A DNA stretch of 9,461 nt from Clostridia bacterium. Its GTDB lineage: Bacteria; Bacillota; Clostridia; Christensenellales; Aristaeellaceae. Location: the NCBI GenBank assembly GCA_017469605.1, contig JAFUGB010000058.1:1-9461 (forward strand). The letters are read 5' to 3'. The stretch's first letter is position 1, and every line of letters begins with the position of its first letter. Positions 1-3,927 of the stretch are shown in pieces. The notes beneath the pieces were generated by a model that saw only the letters and a list, made by a program, of their open reading frames with translations, was not told where the DNA came from and ran no database searches. The position numbers and the translations under genes were made by a program.

Positions 1-11
1 AGGAACTGTAA

Positions 12-623
12 ATGGATGCGATGACGTGCCTGAAAAAACAGGGCTATGTAGGTGTACTGAGCTTCGCTACGGTGGATGAGGAAGGCGCTCCGCAGGTGCG
101 CAACATCAGCGCCATTCATTTTGAGGGAACAGACATTTATTTCCTGACCGCCCGGGGAAAATACTTTGCCAGCCAGCTCAAGCGGGACGGACGGGTGCAG
201 ATCCTGGGCTATACGAAATATAAAGAAACCATCCGCCTGTCCGGCAGGGCCGTGGGAGTGCCTGAAAACGAGCAGAAAAAATGGCGGGACATACTCTACC
301 AGGAGCAGCCCTACCTGGAAAACGTGTATCCCGGCGAGACGAAAAACATTGACACCATGTTCGTCATCCGGGATTACACCATCGAATACTTCTGCCTGTC
401 CACCCGGCCCATCGCCCGGGAATACTTCGCCGTGGGCAACGCGCAGATTAAGCCCAAGGGCTATCGTATCACGGACGCCTGCATCGGCTGCGGCACCTGC
501 CAGGGCGTGTGTCCGCAGGATGTCATTACAGAAGGAAGTCCCTACGAGATTGACGCAAACCACTGCTTGCAATGCGGCAACTGCGCGGAGAATTGCCCCG
601 TACAGGCAATCGAACGGCTGTAA
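12..623 (+). CDS. PNPOx-like flavoprotein fused to 2x[4Fe-4S] ferredoxin
   Basis: The 203-residue protein has two parts. Residues 1 to about 140 read as a pyridoxamine-5'-phosphate-oxidase-like split barrel, a fold that usually binds FMN or F420 (GYVGVLSFATVDEEGAPQVR, then a hydrophobic IYFLTARGKYFASQL strand-helix). Residues 150-203 are a bacterial ferredoxin domain with two full cysteine sets, C157/C160/C163 with C167-Pro and C185/C188/C191 with C195-Pro, each expected to hold one [4Fe-4S] cluster. A soluble cytoplasmic flavin-to-FeS electron carrier or reductase follows from this; the substrate is unknown. There is no signal peptide or membrane segment. AGGAA sits 6 bases before the chosen ATG; an in-frame ATG at 21 is a weaker alternative. 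The stop TAA overlaps the ribosome site of the nitroreductase, so the two genes are probably co-transcribed and may share electrons. The promoter lies outside the window. Confidence 0.9.
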   Translation: MDAMTCLKKQGYVGVLSFATVDEEGAPQVRNISAIHFEGTDIYFLTARGKYFASQLKRDGRVQILGYTKYKETIRLSGRAVGVPENEQKKWRDILYQEQPYLENVYPGETKNIDTMFVIRDYTIEYFCLSTRPIAREYFAVGNAQIKPKGYRITDACIGCGTCQGVCPQDVITEGSPYEIDANHCLQCGNCAENCPVQAIERL

Positions 624-636
624 GGAGGAAAAGGCT

Positions 637-1218
637 ATGGAACTGCTGGAACTGATGAAATACCGTCGTTCTATCCGTAAATATGAAGATCGGCAGATCG
701 AAAAGAACGACCTGAACAAGATCATCGAAGCAGGCCTGTTCGCCCCCAACGCAGGCGGCGGGCAGCGCTGCCTGATGGTAGCTGTTCATAATAAGGATAC
801 CGTGGAAAAGATCGGGCGGCTGAACGTGGCCTGCATGGATCGCAGCAGGCTGGTAGGCTCCTATGTATCCAAGGAGCAGCCCAGCATCATCGACGATCCC
901 ACCATCAAAAGCGGCTTCTACGGCGCGCCTATGGTATGCGTGTTGTTTGGGCCAAAGAACTTCCTGTACAGTATTCCGGACGCTTTCTGCTGCGCGGAAA
1001 ACATGGTGCTGGAAGCCACGAACCTGGGCATTTCCTCCTGCATTATTGCCCGGGGCGAGGAGACCTTCGCCAATTCCGAGGGCGAAGCGTACTTGAAGCA
1101 ATGGAACATCCCAGAAACCTATATTGCCCGCTGCTTCGTGTTGCTTGGTTACTGTAAGGGGGATTATCCCGCCGAGAAGCCCCGGAAGGAAGGCCGCTGC
1201 CTGATCGTGGAGGAATGA
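637..1218 (+). CDS. Nitroreductase family protein
   Basis: The 193-residue protein belongs to the FMN-dependent nitroreductase family, which reduces nitro compounds, quinones or flavins with NAD(P)H. The N-terminal MELLELMKYRRSIRKYED is the family's FMN-phosphate-binding start (Arg10, Arg11, Ser12). GLFAPNAGGGQ (33-43), AENMVLEATNLGISSC (120-135) and the C-terminal GYCKGDYPAEKPRKEGR (171-187) match the usual blocks. Length is typical for the short, ferredoxin-neighbouring subgroup. An open frame extends back to 166, but a strong AAGGAGG at 622-628, 8 bases before the ATG at 637, fixes this start; the longer version would read through the upstream gene in the wrong frame. It starts 13 bases after the flavoprotein-ferredoxin gene, which is the natural electron-donor candidate. 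It converges on an HxlR gene. Physiological substrate cannot be inferred. Confidence 0.92.
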   Translation: MELLELMKYRRSIRKYEDRQIEKNDLNKIIEAGLFAPNAGGGQRCLMVAVHNKDTVEKIGRLNVACMDRSRLVGSYVSKEQPSIIDDPTIKSGFYGAPMVCVLFGPKNFLYSIPDAFCCAENMVLEATNLGISSCIIARGEETFANSEGEAYLKQWNIPETYIARCFVLLGYCKGDYPAEKPRKEGRCLIVEE

Positions 1219-1241
1219 TAACAATTCTGTCTATCAAGGAA

Positions 1242-1273
1242 AAGAGGACGCCGCAAACAATCGGCGTCCTCTT
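1242..1273. terminator. Bidirectional hairpin terminator between convergent genes
   Basis: A perfect 12-bp stem (AAGAGGACGCCG / CGGCGTCCTCTT) closes an 8-base loop in the 69-base gap between the nitroreductase stop and the HxlR stop. Read on the minus strand it is followed by TTCCTTG after the closing TT, a moderate U-rich tail. Read on the plus strand the tail is TTATGATCTT, which is weaker. The position between two convergent stop codons supports termination in both directions. Confidence 0.8.
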
Positions 1274-1287
1274 ATGATCTTGGCGCT

Positions 1288-1620
1288 TTATGCTCCTCGC
1301 ACCATTTTTTGATAGTTCAGGCCCCATTCTTCCATGGCCTTGATGATAGGCCGCATGGTATCACCCAATTCACTGACGGCATACTCCACCCGGGGCGGCA
1401 CCTCAGGATAGACCGTGCGGGTGATGATGCCGTCGTTTTCCAATGCCCGCAGATTGTCCGTCAGCACCTTCTGGCTGATGCCGGGAATGGAGCGCAGCAT
1501 TTCGTTCAAACGCCATGGACGGGCCAGCAAATTGCGCAGGATCAGCAGCTTCCATTTGTTCCCGATCAACTGTACTGTGGTTGCAACCGGGCAATCCGGC
1601 AGTTCTTCCTTTGTAAGCAT
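1288..1620 (-). CDS. HxlR family winged-helix regulator, copy 1
   Basis: This 110-residue protein is a complete HxlR-type (MarR-like winged helix) transcription regulator. Its blocks are CPVATTVQLIGNKWKLLILR (10-29), RPWRLNEMLRSIPGISQKVL (34-53), DNLRALENDGIITRTVYPEV (55-74) and the wing PPRVEYAVSELG (75-86). HxlR proteins act as dimers and often sense thiol-reactive or quinone electrophiles through a cysteine near the N terminus; Cys10 here is in that position (family knowledge, not proof). The start is set by GGAGG 6 bases upstream; a longer open frame to 1761 would place the promoter inside the coding sequence and is rejected. The gene converges on the redox operon, whose products fit an electrophile-response role, though no divergent target gene is visible. 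A close copy lies at 3244-3576 (96 of 110 residues identical). Confidence 0.92.
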   Translation of the reverse strand: MLTKEELPDCPVATTVQLIGNKWKLLILRNLLARPWRLNEMLRSIPGISQKVLTDNLRALENDGIITRTVYPEVPPRVEYAVSELGDTMRPIIKAMEEWGLNYQKMVRGA

Positions 1621-1657
1621 GCCGCACCTCCAAATGATGATACACTTAAAATGGAAT

Positions 1658-1674
1658 ATTATAATCATTATAGC
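1658..1674. promoter_or_regulatory. Degenerate palindrome over the -10 of HxlR copy 1
   Basis: This is the position-for-position counterpart of the perfect 17-base palindrome at 3614-3630. The inner arms TATAAT/ATTATA around a single central base are kept, but the outermost GC pair has become AT on one side. It is a candidate HxlR operator of reduced symmetry. Confidence 0.5.
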
Positions 1675-1695
1675 ATGTTGCATGACATATGTCAA
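1667..1695 (-). promoter_or_regulatory. Consensus sigma-70 promoter of HxlR copy 1
   Basis: On the minus strand a perfect TTGACA (1690-1695) and a perfect TATAAT (1667-1672) are separated by exactly 17 bases, with TG one base before the -10 (extended -10). Transcription would start near 1660, giving a leader of about 40 bases before the GGAGG and ATG of the regulator. Such a strong promoter in front of a repressor gene suggests it is held down by a bound protein, probably HxlR itself. Confidence 0.88.
1683..1694. promoter_or_regulatory. 12-bp palindrome over the -35 (candidate operator)
   Basis: TGACATATGTCA is a perfect palindrome covering five of the six bases of the -35 box of HxlR copy 1. 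It is preserved without change at copy 2. A dimeric regulator bound here would block RNA polymerase. Which protein binds is inference; HxlR autoregulation is the simplest reading. Confidence 0.55.
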
Positions 1696-1701
1696 TTGCC
1701 G

Positions 1702-1876
1702 TTTTGTTCTTTGACATGCGGTTTTTCCATGTCGAAGGCATTTGCGCACAGAAGGATTCACTTTTTGCTGCTGATGTAGGGCTTGTTCAGATGTTCGAAG
1801 AACCGCGAAATGATATGGTTCCAGGGATGTCCAGAGAGATCATGTTCGTGTACAACGTGAAATATATCGTATATAT
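1702..1876. other. Non-coding gap with possible decayed minus-strand frame
   Basis: There is no gene I can support here. A minus-strand frame without any ATG stays open from 1901 down to a TGA at 1758-1760 and ends in the protein-like string FEHLNKPYISSKK, which could be the tail of a lost gene. A short plus-strand frame (1689-1880) has no ribosome site and starts inside the copy 1 promoter, so I do not call it. Confidence 0.35.
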
Positions 1877-1877
1877 T
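1861..1877. promoter_or_regulatory. AT-rich inverted repeat upstream of XRE promoter
   Basis: AATATAT and ATATATT arms (7 bp) flank a 3-base centre just upstream of, and touching, the -35 of the XRE promoter. It may be an operator for the small XRE regulator or a curved AT-rich element; AT-rich repeats also arise by chance. Confidence 0.35.
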
Positions 1878-1905
1878 TGATTTTTTGCCTGGCTTATGAT
1901 ATCAT
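1877..1905 (+). promoter_or_regulatory. Promoter of the XRE/zinc-ribbon pair
   Basis: TTGATT (1877-1882) and TATCAT (1900-1905) are separated by 17 bases, with TG one base before the -10. The -10 lies in the perfect palindrome ATGATATCAT (1896-1905), and a second perfect palindrome, CTTTCATGAAAG (1906-1917), follows at once over the expected start point near 1911-1913. The palindromes suggest control by a dimeric regulator such as the XRE protein downstream. Confidence 0.6.
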
Positions 1906-1910
1906 CTTTC

Positions 1911-2144
1911 ATGAAAGGGGCATCTCATATCGCACGGAATATCAGAATTAAGGTTGTAAGGGCCGAGAAAGATATGACCCCAAACGAAGAGGTTGGTATC
2001 TCTCGGCAGACCATGAATGCTATTGAGCAAGGCGAGTTTAATCCGACAATACGTATCTGTCGGGCAATCTGTCGGGTACTTGGCAAAAGTCTGGATGATC
2101 TGTTTGGAGAGGAGGATACACATGATGAAGAAAGGGAGGAATAA
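1911..2144 (+). CDS. Small XRE-family HTH regulator, possibly decaying
   Basis: The product (77 residues from this ATG) matches the short Cro/C1-type regulators of Bacillota: RIKVVRAEKDMT (12-23), VGISRQTMNAIEQGEFNPTI (28-47) and RAICRVLGKSLDDLFGEE (51-68). Two things are odd. Family members normally have about seven residues between the DMT and VG blocks, including a conserved Leu-Ala in helix 2; here there are four (PNEE), an in-frame loss of three residues. The usual family start, a methionine just before Ala-Arg-Asn, falls on an ATC at 1929, 8 bases after AGGGG; an ATG there would be ideally placed. The ATGs at 1911 and 1896 have no ribosome site, and 1896 lies inside the -10. The gene is either degenerate or uses an unusual start. 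It lies two bases upstream of the zinc-ribbon gene, so they form an operon. Codons are AT-rich. Confidence 0.7.
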   Translation: MKGASHIARNIRIKVVRAEKDMTPNEEVGISRQTMNAIEQGEFNPTIRICRAICRVLGKSLDDLFGEEDTHDEEREE

Positions 2145-2146
2145 TC

Positions 2147-2479
2147 ATGTATTGTCCGAATTGTCAAATTATAACGGATGAAAATGTACGCTGTCCTGTT
2201 TGTGGAAGAAAAAAAGTTCGAGATCCTTTACCGGAAGACATTTGCTTTTTAACAGAAGCAGACTCGATACCTGCCAAGATGCTGAAAGATATATTGGAAC
2301 AAAACAATATTCCAGTGCTGAGCAATAGTAACATAGGAGCCGGAATGGCAATGAGGGCAGGATCGATGTTCGAACGGATAAAATGTTATGTCCGATATGA
2401 TAATCTTCAGAAGGCAAAGGAAATAGTTGAGGGACTATTCCATTCAACTGAAGAAGCACAATCAAAATATGATGATTGA
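2147..2479 (+). CDS. Zinc-ribbon DUF2007-like protein
   Basis: The 110-residue protein starts with a four-cysteine zinc ribbon (C3, C6, C16, C19 in CPNC and CPVCG). Residues about 33-100 resemble the DUF2007 'putative signal-transducing' domain: FLTEADSIPAKMLKDILEQN followed by NIPVLSNSNIGAG, then ERIKCYVRYDNLQKAKEIVE. The molecular role of that domain is not known, and I do not assign one. There is no signal peptide or membrane helix. AGGGAGGA lies 7 bases before the ATG, and the XRE stop is two bases upstream, so translation is probably coupled. Hand counts of three 60-base lines (2161-2340) give 21, 25 and 22 G+C, about 38%, against 36 of 60 for one purB line. This makes acquisition of the XRE/zinc-ribbon pair from another genome plausible. 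Confidence 0.75.
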   Translation: MYCPNCQIITDENVRCPVCGRKKVRDPLPEDICFLTEADSIPAKMLKDILEQNNIPVLSNSNIGAGMAMRAGSMFERIKCYVRYDNLQKAKEIVEGLFHSTEEAQSKYDD

Positions 2480-2707
2480 ATGGCCGTATGTCATGAGGAA
2501 AGAGTTTATCTCTTTCTTTGTCCAGGAGAGTTCCTTTGTGCAGGTCATCTCAAGACCAGAAGGAGCTGGTATGAAGTGACCGCGCCTTATGGAAAACGCG
2601 GGCAAAAGTTACGCAGTTCTTCTTTCTCAAGAATTTGGAAAGCCGGTGCAATAAATCATATGCGCATCATTGCGGTCTGGCGAGAGGTGGTTTCCGATGA
2701 TGAATGA
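2480..2707 (+). CDS. Unrecognised 75-aa open frame, doubtful
   Basis: The ATG immediately follows the zinc-ribbon stop (TGA then ATG), so re-initiation without its own ribosome site is conceivable. I recognise no domain in the product, which is basic, has four cysteines and ends WREVVSDDE. Another plus frame over the same bases also contains protein-like pieces (for example ENAGKSYAVLLSQEFGKPV at about 2591-2647) broken by stops. This suggests the stretch may be a decayed gene rather than a new one. There is no stem-loop at the end. Confidence 0.25.
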   Translation: MAVCHEERVYLFLCPGEFLCAGHLKTRRSWYEVTAPYGKRGQKLRSSSFSRIWKAGAINHMRIIAVWREVVSDDE

Positions 2708-3165
2708 TCTATGACAGCAACAATACCGATTGTGTGCGCTTTGCTGACGAACTGATTGGCTGCGGCGTGGCCTGGAGCGCTTCCGGCGTGGAAGAACTGG
2801 CGGAAAAGACCTGCCTGCCGATGACCTGAAAGCCACCATCGATGACTACAATGCTTCCTGCGAATCCAGCCTGGATGAAGCCTTCGGCACACCCGCTGAT
2901 TTCATGGCGTCCGTTACCGGCGATACCCTGTACGCCGCCCGCATCGTGCCCGGCTCCACCGCCTTCGTGGCTGTGACGCTATACTGCGACAATGATATGA
3001 TCATCACCATGACCAAAGGCGGCCAGCGCATCGAGAACCTGATGGGTGCCGGCGGCGTGGTAGGCAATATGGTGTCCGTGGCCGGCTTTGGCGCCCATGT
3101 GCGAAGCACTGGCCTCTGGTACGCTGGCTGGTGAAATCGCTCACACTGCTATCCTGGGCGAATAA
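2704..3165 (+). pseudogene. 3' remnant of a fumarate-reductase-like FAD oxidoreductase
   Basis: Three pieces in two frames together give about 150 residues matching the C-terminal part of fumarate-reductase/succinate-dehydrogenase-like flavoproteins. The first piece (2704 to about 2819) reads IYDSN...GCGVAWSASGVEELAEK. The second (about 2820-3101) reads DDLKATIDDYNASCESSLDE, then YAARIVPGSTAF, then QRIENLMGAGGVVGN. The third (about 3103-3165) reads EALASGTLAGEIAHTAILGE and the stop. One base is missing near 2819-2820, and one extra base (or two missing) lies near 3099-3103. The FAD-binding N-terminal half, some 350 or more residues, is absent. GC content and codon use look like the resident genes rather than the AT-rich pair beside it. 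The product would be non-functional. The exact subfamily cannot be named. Confidence 0.7.
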
Positions 3166-3243
3166 ACCAATCATTCCGGAATAATCAAACAATAAAAAAG
3201 CGGGCAGAAGTCCTTTTGTCAGCGTTCTCTTTCCTTAGGTTCT

Positions 3244-3576
3244 TTACGCTTCCCTTGCCATCTGCTGATACCCTTGCCCCCATTCTTCCATGGCCTTGAT
3301 GATCGGTTTCATGGATTCGCCAAGCTCATTGAGCGCGTATTCCACGCGCGGAGGAACTTCAGGATAGACTGTACGGGTAATGATCCCGTCCTTCTCCATG
3401 GCCCGCAGATTGTCCGTTAGCACCTTCTGGCTGATGCCCGGAATGGAGCGCAGCATTTCGTTAAAACGCCATGGACGGGCCAGCAAATTGCGCAGGATCA
3501 GCAGCTTCCATTTGTTCCCGATCAGCTGTACTGTGGTTGTAACCGGGCAATCCGGCAGTTCTTCCTTTGTAAGCAT
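3244..3576 (-). CDS. HxlR family winged-helix regulator, copy 2
   Basis: This 110-residue paralogue of the regulator at 1288-1620 shares 96 residues with it. The DNA-binding core is nearly unchanged (Ala13 to Thr, Leu38 to Phe, Leu60 to Met, Asn62 to Lys). Most other changes cluster after residue 81, in the C-terminal helix that serves dimerisation in this family (83-90 and 101-109). Cys10 is kept. Both proteins may therefore bind the same operators while forming distinct dimers, which is inference. The GGAGG site 6 bases upstream of the ATG is identical to copy 1. The gene converges on the FAD oxidoreductase remnant, mirroring copy 1, which converges on an intact flavoenzyme operon. I see no strong terminator after its stop. 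Confidence 0.92.
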   Translation of the reverse strand: MLTKEELPDCPVTTTVQLIGNKWKLLILRNLLARPWRFNEMLRSIPGISQKVLTDNLRAMEKDGIITRTVYPEVPPRVEYALNELGESMKPIIKAMEEWGQGYQQMAREA

Positions 3577-3613
3577 GCCGCACCTCCAAATGATGATACA
3601 CTTAAAATAGAAT

Positions 3614-3630
3614 GCTATAATCATTATAGC
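3614..3630. promoter_or_regulatory. Perfect 17-base palindrome over the -10
   Basis: GCTATAATCATTATAGC has perfect 8-bp arms around one central base and contains the whole -10 box. It is the best operator candidate in the window. Copy 1 keeps the inner arms but has lost the outer GC on one side, so the two genes may be repressed to different degrees. Confidence 0.65.
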
Positions 3631-3651
3631 ATGTTGCATGACATATGTCAA
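3623..3651 (-). promoter_or_regulatory. Consensus sigma-70 promoter of HxlR copy 2
   Basis: TTGACA (3646-3651) and TATAAT (3623-3628) on the minus strand are separated by 17 bases with an extended TG, identical to the promoter of copy 1. The regulator should therefore be strongly transcribed when not repressed. Confidence 0.88.
3639..3650. promoter_or_regulatory. 12-bp palindrome over the -35 (candidate operator)
   Basis: TGACATATGTCA, the same perfect palindrome as at 1683-1694, overlaps the -35 box. Together with the palindrome over the -10 it gives two possible dimer sites in one promoter. Confidence 0.55.
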
Positions 3652-3663
3652 TTGTCGGTGCAA

Positions 3664-3747
3664 TTACAAAGCTTCAATCCGGTATAAGAGCGCGACGATC
3701 TGCATGCAACGCCGCAGCTCGTCACCTTCTTTACTCACGCGGTACAT
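3664..3747 (-). CDS. Possible 27-aa small protein or tail of a lost gene
   Basis: A minus-strand frame open from 3813 to a TAA at 3664-3666 has its first ATG at 3747, preceded by AAAGG about 9 bases upstream. The peptide has a charged N-terminal half (YRVSKEGDELRR) and a hydrophobic end (IVALLYRIEAL). The residues upstream of the ATG in the same frame (AIYRYERRFY) also look protein-like, so this may be the last 49 codons of a truncated gene. No family is recognised. The stop lies 12 bases before the -35 of HxlR copy 2, on the same strand. Confidence 0.3.
   Translation of the reverse strand: MYRVSKEGDELRRCMQIVALLYRIEAL
3694..3723 (+). other. Imperfect hairpin upstream of purB
   Basis: GACGATCTGC and GCAGCTCGTC form a 10-bp stem with one mismatch around a 10-base loop. 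With the terminator at 3819-3843 it could belong to a short structured plus-strand transcript. It also lies inside the small minus-strand open frame, so it may be incidental. Confidence 0.3.
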
Positions 3748-3818
3748 ATAAAATCGCCTTTCATAGCGATAAATTGCCCTGCTTTCTCCTGGCTGCGCCT
3801 GCTTCCAATCAGGTCACG

Positions 3819-3843
3819 GCCCGGCATAAATCGGGCTTTTTTT
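3819..3843 (+). terminator. Intrinsic terminator upstream of purB
   Basis: A GCCCG/CGGGC stem with an 8-base loop is followed by seven consecutive T on the plus strand. No plus-strand gene ends just before it. It either ends a short leader RNA or insulates the pur-tld operon from transcription coming from the accessory region. I looked for the conserved blocks of the purine and ZTP riboswitches in 3658-3818 and did not see them. Confidence 0.75.
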
Positions 3844-3863
3844 GTATTTCTTTTTTTGTGCCG

Positions 3864-3893
3864 TTTACATGGACCATGTCTTTGTGATATGCT
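3864..3893 (+). promoter_or_regulatory. Probable promoter of the purB-purA-tldD-tldE operon
   Basis: TTTACA (3864-3869) and TATGCT (3888-3893) are separated by 18 bases, giving a start near 3900 and a leader of about 28 bases containing the purB ribosome site. The match is moderate (5/6 and 4/6), but it is the only reasonable candidate between the terminator and purB. Confidence 0.5.
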
Positions 3894-3927
3894 TATTTTT
3901 GTTGGTTCTGCAGAAAGGAAGGGAAAG

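Larger units (their letters stand above)
1288..1701. repeat. Direct repeat copy 1: HxlR gene plus promoter
   Basis: This block aligns to 3244-3657 at a constant offset of 1956 bases with no insertion or deletion. Hand comparison finds 52 differences in 414 bases (about 87% identity). They are very uneven: 44 in the first 181 bases (the C-terminal coding part) and only 8 in the remaining 233, which cover the DNA-binding part and the promoter. Similarity stops soon after the promoter. Confidence 0.9.
3244..3657. repeat. Direct repeat copy 2: HxlR gene plus promoter
   Basis: This is the second copy of the block at 1288-1701, in the same orientation and 1956 bases downstream. The non-coding promoter part (81 bases) differs from copy 1 at four positions only, while the last third of the gene has diverged strongly. 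Flanking sequences on both sides are unrelated, so the duplicated unit was essentially one gene with its control region. Confidence 0.9.

Noticed and set aside
166..636. Upstream extension of the nitroreductase frame
   Set aside because: It overlaps the flavoprotein-ferredoxin gene in another frame, is rich in Pro/Ser/Arg without any domain, and the strong AAGGAGG at 622-628 fixes the start at 637.
1621..1761. N-terminal extension of HxlR copy 1 (and the similar one of copy 2 to 3663)
   Set aside because: The perfect promoter and its start point lie inside the extension, and a strong GGAGG precedes the ATG at 1620 (3576 for copy 2).
1689..1880. 63-residue plus-strand frame between HxlR copy 1 and the XRE gene
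   Set aside because: There is no ribosome site, its start lies inside the HxlR promoter palindrome, and the product has no recognisable pattern.
2904..3134. 76-residue frame as an independent gene
   Set aside because: It is an internal piece of the frameshifted FAD oxidoreductase remnant, with matching sequence continuing in other frames on both sides.
3173..3182. ATTCCGGAAT palindrome after the pseudogene
   Set aside because: It is short, has no loop or T-run, and is not repeated elsewhere in the window, so it cannot be called a terminator or operator.
3645..3887. 80-residue plus-strand frame before purB
   Set aside because: It runs through the intrinsic terminator and into the putative promoter, starts inside the HxlR promoter, and has no ribosome site.
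3658..3927. Purine or ZTP riboswitch upstream of purB
   Set aside because: The conserved sequence blocks of these classes are not present. The terminator lies upstream of the best promoter, so it would not act as an attenuator for that transcript.
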